Assembly: GCA_947179485.1 (NCBI GenBank)
Contig: OX359245.1
Span: forward strand, 30,305,067 to 30,369,066
DNA: 64,000 nucleotides
Direction of reading: 5' to 3'
From: Allacma fusca
Taxonomy: Eukaryota > Arthropoda > Collembola > Symphypleona > Sminthuridae
Made by a program: the position numbers and the translations under genes
Part shown: positions 1-10,146 of the stretch, in pieces
Layout of the letters: every line of letters starts with the position of its first letter
Numbering within the stretch: the first letter of the stretch is position 1
Notes under the pieces: generated by a model
The model's input: the letters and a program-made list of their open reading frames with translations, nothing else
What the model was told of the DNA's origin: nothing
Database searches by the model: none

Positions 1-80
1 TGAAAAACGTACTTCACTGTCAGTGTCAAGATTGGAATTTACTTGACTAGAGCGCAGCTCTGATCCCTATCTCCTCATTG
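1..80. repeat. Edge of a dispersed repeat
   Basis: This stretch is nearly identical to positions 33,246-33,325, including the phrase TTGACTAGAGCGCAGCTCTG. The similarity stops at about base 80, where the two places continue with unrelated sequence. The repeat starts outside the window, so its full size and class cannot be seen. No coding capacity is visible. Confidence 0.8.
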
Positions 81-103
81 GGAGTTACGAGAAAACTCCG
101 CCG

Positions 104-230
104 GGGATTTTTACTCGGAGATTGCTACGCAGAGAAAATTACGCTGGTGATTTTTACGCCAGGATGGAGATTTTTACGCGGAGATTTTTACGCAGAGATT
201 ATTACGCGGAGAAAACTGCGCCGGAGTAAC
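104..230. repeat. Degenerate copies of the 14-bp CGTAAAAATCTCTG minisatellite
   Basis: The bases read TTTTTACGC, GGAGATTTTTACGC, AGAGATT and so on. This is the reverse complement of the 14-bp unit that forms the long array at 12,500-12,770, here in about eight diverged copies. Both loci are bounded by a sequence close to CCGGCGGAGTTTTCTC, so they belong to one dispersed family. The remaining bases 231-436 hold nothing I recognise. Confidence 0.7.
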
Positions 231-436
231 CATATATAATACACTAATTTTATCCTTGATTTTAAGTAATCAAGGATGTAATCGTTTCACCGCCTAATGT
301 TATTTCCTTGATTTCAATTTCCTCGAACAGTAATACCTTGCTTGAACTTGTCTTCTGCTAAACCTTAGGGTCAAACCAATCTCATTTGAAATTGTTATAG
401 AGTATAATCAATTAGTGTTATTTACTATTATCCGAA

Positions 437-1160
437 ATGACAGAGGTAGAATTTACGTATGTTCCTGGAAACGGAAAACATTTGAAGGTAGAAGTTTCTG
501 CATTTTTATTTCAGCGAAACAAGTCAATTTTGCTTGGGATTTCATATCGATGTGAGAACTTCAAAACCTGCAAGGCAAGACTTCATATATTGGAAGGAAA
601 GGCAATTTTATACGCTGATCACAATCATGCTCCAAAGCGTAAGTATTTACTACTAATTAATTACGATAATGCATTACTAATAATAATTTGTTACGCTTTT
701 ATTAAACTGAATTGTGTTGTATTAATAATTAATGTTCTGAAACTAGTTAGAAGCGGTAGTTGTTTGCATTTGTATATGTACAGATTGTTTTACATTTAAA
801 TGTCTTACATATTTGGTACTTAGAATCACAGCTCGTAAAATAATTGCGGAGGGTAAGAGAATGCTTCGGGAAAATCGAATGACTACAGGAGTTCAAGTAA
901 TTGCAAAAATTGAATCTCTTGCTACGGAAGCGGACTTGAATGCTAGCTACTTGGGTTCAACCAACAATTTAAAGCGAAGGATAAATGATGTTCGCTTCAA
1001 AGCTCACGGAGGAAGAAATCTTGGTATGACACTCGAAAATATCGAAATTCCAATCCACCTAACAAAAACCCTGCGAAATGACCGAGAAGATTTTCTGATG
1101 TATGATAACAAGGCTGGGAACAACCGAATGGTTAATTTCGCATCCAAAGACCCTGTTAAC
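437..1160 (+). pseudogene. FLYWCH / Mutator-like transposase gene, exons 1-2
   Basis: Exon 1 (437-638) starts with ATG and encodes a FLYWCH-type zinc finger: a YRC...CKAR...HNH pattern over residues about 36-66. It ends at a GTAAGT donor. Exon 2 (832-1160) follows a CAG acceptor in matching phase and carries the region that precedes the DDE domain in Mutator-like (MULE) transposases, ending in an RMVNFAS-like segment. The FLYWCH domain binds DNA in the family. The gene continues at 10,147 but is interrupted by an LTR element inserted 4 bp inside the exon-2 splice donor. With the broken downstream exons, I read it as a dead gene. A domesticated gene that was still active until the insertion is possible. 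Confidence 0.8.
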
Positions 1161-1164
1161 GTAA

Positions 1165-1684
1165 TGAAAAAGTTGAGGAACCGAGAGGAGGAAAAATCGG
1201 AGGAGGCCAAGAGAGTACTTTTTGTACAGTAGTAGGTTTAGTATTTATTAACAACCACAAGCCAAAGCTAAAGCCAAATATTAAATTAGAAACCAAGTAA
1301 TAGTTTTAAGAACAACACCAAAGATTATAGATTTAAGAACAAAACCAAAGATTATAGCGTTAGATGTTGCCGTGAACCAAGCCAAAGATAGAATTTCAAA
1401 AATTAGGTTAGGTCAGAGTAAGTACATAGTATAAGCCTTATTTTTATAGAATCAATTGTTCCTAGTCATAGTATGTAAGTTCACATCTAGTCAATAGTCT
1501 AGTCATTAGGATAGGGAAGAGGAAAAGAAGATGGGAAATAGGAGGGAAGTGAGAGGATTGGAGAAGGTTTCTGGGAGTTGAGAGGGAGAGGATAGGATTG
1601 GGTGTTGGGGTGGCTTGTGGTATGGTAACTGATTCAGCGCGGAGCGCGATACCAGTTACCATGCCACAAGCAATGACACTGACA
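1165..1684 (-). repeat. 3' LTR of element 1
   Basis: This is a 520-bp direct repeat of 9409-9928. On the minus strand it starts TGTCAGTG and ends TTTTTCA. An AATAAA polyadenylation signal lies at 1244-1249. The segment contains a long inverted repeat (1613-1671). The visible difference from the other copy is GCT versus TCT in the purine-rich stretch near 1264. Confidence 0.95.
1613..1671. repeat. Inverted repeat (19-bp arms) in the LTR U3
   Basis: Arms at 1613-1631 and 1653-1671 pair over 19 bp with one mismatch (a T/C change). They enclose a 21-base centre rich in GCGC. The same structure is in the other LTR at 9857-9915. It lies close to the U3 outer end, upstream of the TATA box, so an enhancer or integrase or host-factor site is possible. 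This is inference from position only. Confidence 0.85.
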
Positions 1685-2268
1685 TGCCCCCCCGGGGTGT
1701 TGCCGTCCCGGCAACGAACTGCTGCCCGTAACAAAAGGGATCTCTACGTCTGGGAATTTTTATAATAGGTTCAGGAAAGGAACGGGATGAGGAGGGATAA
1801 GGAGCAGGAGGGCGTTCGTACGGTAAAGGACGTTTTCGGAACAGAGGAGGGGGAGGTATTTTCAAGGACATAAGAGGGACTGGTTTCATTACCGGGTTGG
1901 GAACAGGGTTCGGAACAGGATTGGGAACAGGATTGGGGTGATAGAGTTGAGGAGGAGTGAATTTAAACGAGACAGATTTTTTTACGGGAAGGATTTTGAA
2001 TGGAGACATTAGTGAGGGGAAGAGGAGTTGGAGGAAGTTTAAGTTGAGACATCTGAAGGGTAACAAGAGGAAGGGTAGCTTGAGTGGAGTTATTAGAAGA
2101 AGAAATATTCGGAGTAAAGGAAGGAATTGGAGGTAAAACGTCAAGAAAGTCAACAGGAGTAGGCGAGTTAGGAGGAGCATCGTCAGAGTCAGTCAAATAG
2201 TCACGTCGGTGGTTGAAATCTAAAATAATTTCAGTAGGAGCTGGTGATAACGGATTTTCATCAGGATT
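1685..2268 (-). other. 3' tail of element 1 between pol stop and LTR
   Basis: The pol frame stays open for about 100 codons after the TAA at 2269, continuing with acidic and proline-rich sequence (TDSDDAPPNSPTP) to about 1963. A neighbouring frame then continues with a repeated NPVP motif and ends inside the LTR. This looks like a former C-terminal extension of Pol, or a decayed extra ORF, broken by one stop and one frame change. The polypurine tract (seven G's on the minus strand) touches the LTR at 1685. Confidence 0.5.
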
Positions 2269-5200
2269 TTAAGGTTCAGAGTCTTCATCAGGAATCATAG
2301 GATGGATTAGGTCGGGAGACAAGGTAGAAGGTCGATTGTAGTCCGGGTCCATAGATCGGAGATCGTCAAAAGATTCCATCTGTAAGTCAGAGAAACAAAA
2401 TAAATTAATTTTTGGAATAATTTTACGGCTACTACGTCTGGGAGTAAAGGAATAATCAGGAAAGTGAGATTTTGGAGTATTTACAGGACTAGGATAGGAT
2501 TTTGGTATTTCAGGGGTCTTAAAGATTCTAGAAAATGATTCAGAGAAATCTGGAGTAAATTCTGGAGGATCTGGTGGTACAGTTTCTAGTGATGGAAATT
2601 TCGATTCTAGCTTCTTAAAGGAAATAATTTTAGATGGACTGGGCGGTGGAGATAAATCTCGTTGAATAAACTGTTTTAAATGCTGGACATGGGCTTTACG
2701 AATTTTATGTAAAGAAAAGGGACGGTTATCTTGAACTAAATAAGTTACTTGATTTAATTTTTCTAAGACAACATAGGGACCTTTCCAAGCGGGTAAAAAC
2801 TTATCTACGAAGCCTGACTTTCTCTGGAATTCTGCAACTAAGACTAATTCTCCTAATGAAAATTCTATTGGGGGATGGGAAATGTCATAAACTATTTTAG
2901 ATTTTTGTCGCGACTCGTCAGTGTTCTTACAAGCTATTTGGGAAGCAAACTTAACTCTTTTACAAATTGGGATCTCGTCAATATCATCTTGACGCCATAC
3001 TAAGGAGGGAAACATCTTATCACAGGGTAAAATGGGATCTCGGCCATGCATCAAGAAATAAGGGGAGAATTTTGAAACAGAATGTTGGGTGGTATTGTGA
3101 GCAAAGACTGCAGAGGGTAACCAAGTTTCCCACTGATCATGTTTATCCGAGAGAAATTTGGAAATGATACGCTTTATCGTTCCAATATGACGCTCAGTCA
3201 AACCATTAACATTATGGGCTTGGGGAGGAGTAACATGTAAATTAATGTGGAAATCAGAACAAAAGTTTTGAAAAGCAATGGAAGTAAAGATAGTTGAGGG
3301 GTCAGAAATTAATAAATTGGGAATTCCGTGGCGATAAATCAAAATTTCCAAGAGAGCTTTAACTGCTTCATAACTATTTTGTTTGGGAATGGGTTTTACA
3401 TCTACGAACCTGGTAAGATGATCCACACAAATAAGAAAATAAATATTACCATTGGGACTTTCTGGAAAGGGGCCTACAAAATCTATTCCACAAGTTTCAA
3501 AGGGGATTTTAGGAGAAGGAAACGGTATTAAAGGGCCATGAGTGGGGAAGTTTCTGTGATTATAAACCTGACAGGTATAACAGGAATCTACGTATTTGTG
3601 AACATCCTTGGTCATTTGGGGCCAAAAATAACGGGATCTAATTGTATTAAGGGTTTTATTTACTCCAAAGTGACCACCTGAAGGAGAATCATGAACACAT
3701 TTTATTAAATCATTACGGGAAACTTTAGGAATACATAACTTCCATAGCCTATCACCTACCTTATTATTAGCTTTATAAACTAGACCGTCCATAATATTAA
3801 AATCTGGGTACTTATCATCTAAAGGGGAAGGATTTCTATTTTTATGAATTAGAATAGGAAGACTAAAAGGATCTTCTCGCTGCTCATATAATAGGTCACT
3901 AAGAGGAGAAAGGTATTTATCTTCCAAATTAATATTACAGAGGGAGGTAGATAACTCTGGGTAATCAGTTTCTAAATCTGGGGCGGGATATACTGGAGCT
4001 CGGGATAAGGCATCTACGTTAGAGTTTAAGATTCCTTTCTTATAACGGATTGTAAAATTATAGGGTTGAAGGGTAAGGCTCCATCTACATAATCTTCCTT
4101 TTAATTGTTTGGAAGTCATAAGAAAGGTTAGGGAATTATGATCAGTGACTACAGTAAACTCACGACCATAAAGATAGGGATGAAAATGTTTTACCGACTC
4201 TACTACTGCAAGGGCTTCTAACTCAGTGACATGATAATTAACTTCGTGTTTATTCAAAGAACGGGAATAATAAGCTACTGGGTGTTCAGAATTATTTTGA
4301 ACTTGAGAGAGACAACTAGCTACCCCTTCATAGCTAGCATCACAAGTTAGAATTACGGAACAATTTTCATCAAAATGTGCAAGAATTGGGGCGGATACTA
4401 ATCTAGACTTTAATTCTTGAAAGGACTCTTGACATTTATCGTTCCAGACAAACCTAACATTTTTATGGGTAAGGGCACGTATGGGAGCAGTAATTTTACT
4501 AAATTGAAAGACAAACTTACGATAATAGGAGCATAGGCAATGGAATCTACGGACAGAATGAATATCTTTGGGAACAGGGTATTCGGACATTACTTTAATT
4601 TTATCAGGATCAGTTTCAACCCCTTCGCGTGAAATCACATGACTTAGGTATTTCACTTTAGTCATAGCAAATTCACACTTAGAAGGTTTGAGAGTTAATC
4701 CTGATTCTACAATACGCTGGAGGACTTGGGCAATATGGGACAAATGATCTTTAAAGGATTTGGAATAAACACAAAAATCATCTAGGAAACAAATTGCTAT
4801 AGACCACTTAAGATTTCCTAACATTTTATTCATCAAGTTTTGGAAGGTTTGGGGAGCTGAGGCTTGACCAAAGGGCATACGATTAAAAGTAAATGTACCG
4901 CTGGGGGTTACAAATCCCGAATATTCTTTAACTCTATCGGAGTTTTTAATTTGATGGAAGGCTGAGACGAAATCTAGTTTGGAAATAAATTGGAATCCTG
5001 AAAGGGCATCAAAGATAGTGTCTTGACGATCTAAAACAAAGCAAGACTTTTTACAGCGGAAATTCAGTTTACGGAAATCTATTACCATACGAAAGGTGCC
5101 ATCACTTTTCTTAACTAATAGGGAGGGACTAGTAAAAGGAGAGGTGCTAGGTTCAACTACCCCTTGCTCAATTAACTTCTTAACTTGCTTATCAAATTCC

Positions 5201-6402
5201 TTACGTTCTAAGGGAGAGACATGGTAAGGACGGGATTGAAAAGGAGTTTCATCCTCGAGTTCGAAATCATGCTCAAGTAAATGAGTACATCCAAACTCAT
5301 CATCAGAAAAGGCAAATGCCTTCCGGTAAAAGGAAAGAAGACGTTTGAGAGAACTAACTTCATCTAAATTTAGATGATCGGCTAGGGGCAGGGAATCTAT
5401 TTGAGGATCAATAGGAAAGTTCCAAGGTACTTCAGGGATAACGGGGTTGGAGGCTTCTTGGATACTTAAACTGTTAATTGGAATATTATTAAGATTATCA
5501 TTAAGGGGACCTACTATTTCCGAATTAAGATCTAGTTTACCAAGATAAGTTTTTGCAGGGAGCTTTACATAATTATTAGAGGGATTAGAAATAGTTAAAT
5601 ATGTTAAATTATTTTCAACAGATAACAAGCAATAAGGAATTAAAATATTATTTTTAAATTGAACTTGACGAAAAGGGAGAAATACAGCATTATCACAACT
5701 GGAATAAGTTGAAGAAGCTGGAATTTTAACTGTGGATGAGGGAGAGATCTCTATAGGGTAAATTGTTTGAAGATAAGCTTTAGGTAAAGGAGTCTGTGGT
5801 TGGGAAGATAGAAGAATAGATTCTGTCTGGGTAAAAGAGTCAAGGGTATTGTTATTAATAGGAACCTTAATAATCCCAGTATCTACATTTGAAGAACAAG
5901 TACAAGGAGTATTTGAAATATCTACAGAGGAAGGAAAAGTCAATAAATTGGTACCGAAATTAATAGTAGCTTTATTTAAATGTAAGAAGTCATATCCTAT
6001 AATTACAGGATAGGAAGAGTTGGGGACAATTAAGAATTTCCAAAGGGTAAAATAATTATTTATTAGTAACGGGAGCTCAATTCTATGTGTAATTACTAAT
6101 TTCTGGTCGGACTTAACTGCGAGACAGAGATGAATAGGAATATCTAAAGGGGTAGCAGTACTTTGGGCAGTCAGAGGAAGAGTTTTAAAGAAGTCTTGAC
6201 TAATAACACACACTGCCGCTCCTGAATCTATCATCGCTTTCCTATCTAGAAAGGCTATAGTAATAGGCAAACACAGTAACCTAGGATTAATAAGAGTAGC
6301 AGCTAAATCATAAATTTCCCCTAATTCAGAATAATGGGAACTGTCATAAATAAAGGAGTCAACAGAATTAAAATAAAGCGGGGTTTCAATAGAATGAGCC
6401 AT
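2269..6402 (-). CDS. pol: Element 1 Pol: protease-RT-RNase H-integrase
   Basis: The ORF has 1377 codons. Domains in order: aspartic protease with DSGA at residues 59-62; reverse transcriptase at about 385-560 with the catalytic FLDD box near 540; RNase H starting at the TCDAS motif near 685; the integrase HHCC finger at about 900-940 (HDSPSGGH...CYTC); and a catalytic core with Asp near 973 (GIDFVGP), Asp near 1033 (ISDPS) and Glu near 1069 (TERH). A GPY/F module (WKGPYVVLE) lies near 1209. All catalytic residues are present. The ORF begins 32 nt after the gag stop, but its frame opens inside the end of gag, so expression by -1 frameshift is likely and the first ATG may not be used. Its product would be cleaved by its own protease. 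Confidence 0.95.
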   Translation of the reverse strand: MAHSIETPLYFNSVDSFIYDSSHYSELGEIYDLAATLINPRLLCLPITIAFLDRKAMIDSGAAVCVISQDFFKTLPLTAQSTATPLDIPIHLCLAVKSDQKLVITHRIELPLLINNYFTLWKFLIVPNSSYPVIIGYDFLHLNKATINFGTNLLTFPSSVDISNTPCTCSSNVDTGIIKVPINNNTLDSFTQTESILLSSQPQTPLPKAYLQTIYPIEISPSSTVKIPASSTYSSCDNAVFLPFRQVQFKNNILIPYCLLSVENNLTYLTISNPSNNYVKLPAKTYLGKLDLNSEIVGPLNDNLNNIPINSLSIQEASNPVIPEVPWNFPIDPQIDSLPLADHLNLDEVSSLKRLLSFYRKAFAFSDDEFGCTHLLEHDFELEDETPFQSRPYHVSPLERKEFDKQVKKLIEQGVVEPSTSPFTSPSLLVKKSDGTFRMVIDFRKLNFRCKKSCFVLDRQDTIFDALSGFQFISKLDFVSAFHQIKNSDRVKEYSGFVTPSGTFTFNRMPFGQASAPQTFQNLMNKMLGNLKWSIAICFLDDFCVYSKSFKDHLSHIAQVLQRIVESGLTLKPSKCEFAMTKVKYLSHVISREGVETDPDKIKVMSEYPVPKDIHSVRRFHCLCSYYRKFVFQFSKITAPIRALTHKNVRFVWNDKCQESFQELKSRLVSAPILAHFDENCSVILTCDASYEGVASCLSQVQNNSEHPVAYYSRSLNKHEVNYHVTELEALAVVESVKHFHPYLYGREFTVVTDHNSLTFLMTSKQLKGRLCRWSLTLQPYNFTIRYKKGILNSNVDALSRAPVYPAPDLETDYPELSTSLCNINLEDKYLSPLSDLLYEQREDPFSLPILIHKNRNPSPLDDKYPDFNIMDGLVYKANNKVGDRLWKLCIPKVSRNDLIKCVHDSPSGGHFGVNKTLNTIRSRYFWPQMTKDVHKYVDSCYTCQVYNHRNFPTHGPLIPFPSPKIPFETCGIDFVGPFPESPNGNIYFLICVDHLTRFVDVKPIPKQNSYEAVKALLEILIYRHGIPNLLISDPSTIFTSIAFQNFCSDFHINLHVTPPQAHNVNGLTERHIGTIKRIISKFLSDKHDQWETWLPSAVFAHNTTQHSVSKFSPYFLMHGRDPILPCDKMFPSLVWRQDDIDEIPICKRVKFASQIACKNTDESRQKSKIVYDISHPPIEFSLGELVLVAEFQRKSGFVDKFLPAWKGPYVVLEKLNQVTYLVQDNRPFSLHKIRKAHVQHLKQFIQRDLSPPPSPSKIISFKKLESKFPSLETVPPDPPEFTPDFSESFSRIFKTPEIPKSYPSPVNTPKSHFPDYSFTPRRSSRKIIPKINLFCFSDLQMESFDDLRSMDPDYNRPSTLSPDLIHPMIPDEDSEP

Positions 6403-6434
6403 AACCTCAGCCTGGTTAACCCGTAATTCCAGGC

Positions 6435-7355
6435 TTATTGGTTTAACTGTTGATGGCGGGGATTATTATTTTGGGACATGAGGGAGGGTATAGGCTGACT
6501 ATTTTGAACTCTATTTGTCTGGGGCCTATCCGACTGATTTCGCCAATTCTGAGAACTACCTTGGTTATTGTTGACAAAACCCGGGAGCTCATGGCGTTGT
6601 ACAAAATTCTGGGCTTGGAAGCTAGGCATATAGTCATTCTTCATGGCATGACAATTCCGCATGATGTGACCTTCACGATTACAGTATCCACAGATTATCT
6701 TGGGAACCGGTGGAATTGGAAAGGATGGAGGAGGAATATGAGGGTTATACAACTCAGAGTGAGTAAGGGAGTTGGATACGGGAGAAGGGACTGTAGGCTT
6801 GGAGAATAGGACAAAATTTGGATTCTCACTATTGTACTTTAATTCCCTGAGGAAATCAGGGACGGTACCTGTAGACCCAATAGTCCTACGAATAGTATGG
6901 GAAAGCTGGGTAGGTAAACCCTTGAGCAGATAACGCAACTGGTCATCATCACTCATACCAGGGTTCATTCTCCTAAAGAGACTCAGCTTGTCCGTGACAT
7001 AGTCAATGGGATCCTCACTACCGAATCTGAAATTACGGGACTTATTGAGATTCTTAGCTACCCGGGAATCATCATCTTCAGGGAAATAATTGGAAAGGTC
7101 TTTCTTAAATTTACTATAAAGAGCCTTGGAGGACTGAGCACAAAGGGCTGCAGTATACAAATGAGAATAGCAGGTCCACCAACTACTGGCAGTACCCACC
7201 AATACTTTACCGACGTTGCGCAAACGCCAAAATTCGTCCAATCGGTAATGCAGGGATATTTCCTCAAAGGAAGAAAGCCACTGCTGGACCGATGATTTAC
7301 CATAAAATGTAGGAAGATCATTAAAGATCTGGGATACCGAAATATTGTAAGCCAT
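6435..7355 (-). CDS. gag: Element 1 Gag
   Basis: This 306-residue ORF starts with ATG. The first two thirds resemble a Ty3/gypsy capsid (Retrotrans_gag type: FYGKSSVQQWLSSFE, then W-rich helices and an FRFGSEDPIDYV segment). A single CCHC zinc knuckle CGYCNREGHIMRNC lies at about residues 220-233, followed by an N/Q-rich basic tail. Gag forms the virus-like particle and binds the RNA. The gene lies directly upstream of pol. Confidence 0.9.
   Translation of the reverse strand: MAYNISVSQIFNDLPTFYGKSSVQQWLSSFEEISLHYRLDEFWRLRNVGKVLVGTASSWWTCYSHLYTAALCAQSSKALYSKFKKDLSNYFPEDDDSRVAKNLNKSRNFRFGSEDPIDYVTDKLSLFRRMNPGMSDDDQLRYLLKGLPTQLSHTIRRTIGSTGTVPDFLRELKYNSENPNFVLFSKPTVPSPVSNSLTHSELYNPHIPPPSFPIPPVPKIICGYCNREGHIMRNCHAMKNDYMPSFQAQNFVQRHELPGFVNNNQGSSQNWRNQSDRPQTNRVQNSQPIPSLMSQNNNPRHQQLNQ
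6441..6447 (-). promoter_or_regulatory. Likely -1 ribosomal frameshift site GTTAAAC
   Basis: In the gag frame the last codons are CAG TTA AAC CAA TAA. The heptamer G-TTA-AAC fits the X-XXY-YYZ pattern tolerated at -1 slippery sites. The -1 frame opens just after two stops near 6462-6467 and runs into pol. The site is two codons upstream of the gag stop. I did not identify a pseudoknot downstream. Confidence 0.7.
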
Positions 7356-9408
7356 AATAATTATAATTGAGTCAGATATTCAAATTTAAATAATTGCAAT
7401 GTATAGTAACTAATGTAATTGCGAGTGTGGATGCTAACTTTAGCTGACCACTATGTAAATGTGTACAAGGCTACTTCAATTTAATTCTAATCAAAGTAAT
7501 AAAGTAAAGTAGACAAACCAGTTAACCACTCGCTTGGCTTGGAGTAGGTACAGACAACACACAACTACCACCAGAAGGTAAGGAACGGATAGGATCAAGG
7601 ATAGGAACACACAAGTAATTCACATTAAATCAATAAAATCTTACAATGATTTATAACTCCGGGTTGGTCTTCAGAAACCTCGACAAATCTTCAGAAATTA
7701 GAATTGGAATGCGTCTAGGAAATCTACGGCTGTCAACGGTTACCGTACGAGACTGATGATTAATTGTGGTTATGATAATTCTAAAATAAATATATACACA
7801 GTTAGAGGTCAATTCAGTTTCAAGATGAAATTCCCATTCAATAGTATCAGAATTATTTAAATCAGGATTATTCATTAGTGCTATTAAGATCAAAGGTCAC
7901 TCTTTCTGAAATTAATTCGATTATATACACAGTTGAATACACAGAAAAATCAAATCTAAATTTTCAGATCACATTCAAATCCAAAATTATTAACATAATC
8001 GTTTATCTCATTCAACATAAAATCTAGAAACACTTAGCATTCAATTTTCAATTACCAAACTTAAATACAGAAATAGTAATATCCGATTACAAATCAAACT
8101 CAAAATCTATAATCAAGCTCAAATTTCCTTCACCAATCTAATTTATAAATCAAATTACAGTCTACAATACCCTGTCAAATACAATTCCTCGTTCAAACTT
8201 TAACACAAGTAAATACCCAAAATGAAACCCTAAGACAAAATCAAATCATAAATCAAATCCAAAATCTATTTGTCATTCAATAATCAGACCAAGTTACAAC
8301 TCAATTCTAAATTACAACATCTCACTCAAATCACAAACACAAATCAGAGTTCCCAAAAATTATCACAATCCAGATTCTAAATTCCAATCTGAATTCTAGT
8401 CCAAGTTAATAAATTTTAAATTCCCAAACCAAATCCAAAACCAAATCTCAATTACTAATAACAAAAAAAATCCAGAGACCATAAATGAGATTCCACTTCG
8501 GTAATCTAATTATGCACTAATAATCAAACACCATACGCTGAGATTACAGTTCAATTCAACTTCGATCCAAAATTAGATTTCAACTTCAACAATTAAATCC
8601 TAATTAATTCGGAAAGACACAGATTAGATTCCTAAACAAATCCCTCAGTAATTATTCCGACTGAATATTCCAATCACAATCAATGGTATAAATCGGTAAT
8701 ATCAATCAATATTTAAATTCTTACACGCAAATCACAATAACCACAGTAAAATCAAATCCAAAATTAGGAAACAAAATCTAAATTCCTCCACGTAATCAAA
8801 TACAATTTTACCACGATGATTCAAAATCAATAATATAATTCAAAATTAAAATCGATATTCATAAGCAGTATCCAAATTTCCAATTCAGTTCAATCATCAG
8901 ACCAAAACATTATCCCAGTTATAAATAATCCAGTCATGGATATCATACAAAAATAGTAATTACGAGTTGAAAATGTGGTGAAAGGCGAACGATGGGTCAG
9001 AATAGCATCTGAGGTAGATAGATGGAAGGAAAACGGTGATTTTCTATAGTCAGGATAAGTATCTCCAAAGTGCCAAGAAATGGTGAAGTTCAGGATGTTG
9101 GTCTATGATGAATGACGTCAGAGATTAGCTAGGTTAATAAAGGAAAACAATGGTTACTATAGTAAATTCAAAGGAAAATTAATATTATATTAATGGTATA
9201 AATACCGGTATGATGAGGACTAGGACAGGGAAAACCAATGGAAAATGAATTATTTGCCTTTATTTAATAATATTATTATATTTTTATATTATTCTGAGTA
9301 CCTGATAATTAGTCATACAATTGTACCGGTAGTAGTCGAATGATGAAGAAAATGATGAGAAGGTGGAGACGATAAATATGACGATAAGAAGGACGTTACC
9401 CCGCACCT
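7356..9408 (-). other. Long untranslated leader of element 1
   Basis: This is about 2 kb between the 5' LTR and gag, with no substantial ORF. An 80-codon ORF at 7651-7893 is too weak to call. The middle (7900-8950) is very A/T-rich, poor in G on the plus strand, and contains many CAAATC/CAAATT-like words. Packaging signals or an internal ribosome entry site could lie here, but none can be shown. Confidence 0.6.
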
Positions 9409-9928
9409 TGAAAAAGTTGAGGAACCGAGAGGAGGAAAAATCGGAGGAGGCCAAGAGAGTACTTTTTGTACAGTAGTAGGTTTAGTATTTATTAACAACC
9501 ACAAGCCAAATCTAAAGCCAAATATTAAATTAGAAACCAAGTAATAGTTTTAAGAACAACACCAAAGATTATAGATTTAAGAACAAAACCAAAGATTATA
9601 GCGTTAGATGTTGCCGTGAACCAAGCCAAAGATAGAATTTCAAAAATTAGGTTAGGTCAGAGTAAGTACATAGTATAAGCCTTATTTTTATAGAATCAAT
9701 TGTTCCTAGTCATAGTATGTAAGTTCACATCTAGTCAATAGTCTAGTCATTAGGATAGGGAAGAGGAAAAGAAGATGGGAAATAGGAGGGAAGTGAGAGG
9801 ATTGGAGAAGGTTTCTGGGAGTTGAGAGGGAGAGGATAGGATTGGGTGTTGGGGTGGCTTGTGGTATGGTAACTGATTCAGCGCGGAGCGCGATACCAGT
9901 TACCATGCCACAAGCAATGACACTGACA
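9409..9928 (-). repeat. 5' LTR of element 1
   Basis: This is the upstream LTR for the minus-strand genes. A TATA-like sequence, TATAAAAATAAG, lies at 9681-9692 and is the likely promoter. The AATAAA about 190 bp downstream would end transcripts started in this LTR pair. The first bases inside (AGGTGCGGGGTAACG on the minus strand, ending at 9408) must contain the primer binding site, but I could not match them to a tRNA. Confidence 0.9.
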
Positions 9929-10146
9929 GTAAGTATAAATACAAATAACGTTATTTCGTTTCGCAAAGAATTGGGATGATTTTCGTGGTCCGTATTTGTT
10001 ACTTATTTTTATTTTATTTTATCTATATGGTAGAGCATTTCTCAGAACCGATAATCAAACCGTATTACTAATGCCAGACTTATTAATGTGCTGCGGAAAA
10101 TAAAACGTATTTTACTGTAGTGTATGTATAAAATATTTTATTACAG

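Larger units (their letters stand above)
1165..9928 (-). mobile_element. Complete Ty3/gypsy-type LTR retrotransposon, element 1
   Basis: Two 520-bp LTRs (1165-1684 and 9409-9928) begin TG and end CA. By eye they differ at a single base, so the insertion is very recent. A 4-bp target duplication, GTAA, flanks it (1161-1164 and 9929-9932). Reading on the minus strand the order is 5' LTR, a 2-kb leader, gag, pol with protease, RT, RNase H and integrase, a short proline-rich tail, a G-rich polypurine tract (1685-1698) and the 3' LTR. There is no envelope gene. The RT-before-integrase order and the GPY/F module at the integrase end place it in Ty3/gypsy (Metaviridae). It is probably still capable of movement, apart from a possible premature stop near the pol C terminus. 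Confidence 0.95.

Noticed and set aside
6450..6809. 119-codon plus-strand ORF opposite gag
   Set aside because: It is an antisense shadow of the gag zinc-knuckle region.
9390..9408. Assignment of the element 1 primer binding site to a named tRNA
   Set aside because: The bases after the LTR (AGGTGCGGGGTAACG) did not match any tRNA 3' end that I can state with certainty.
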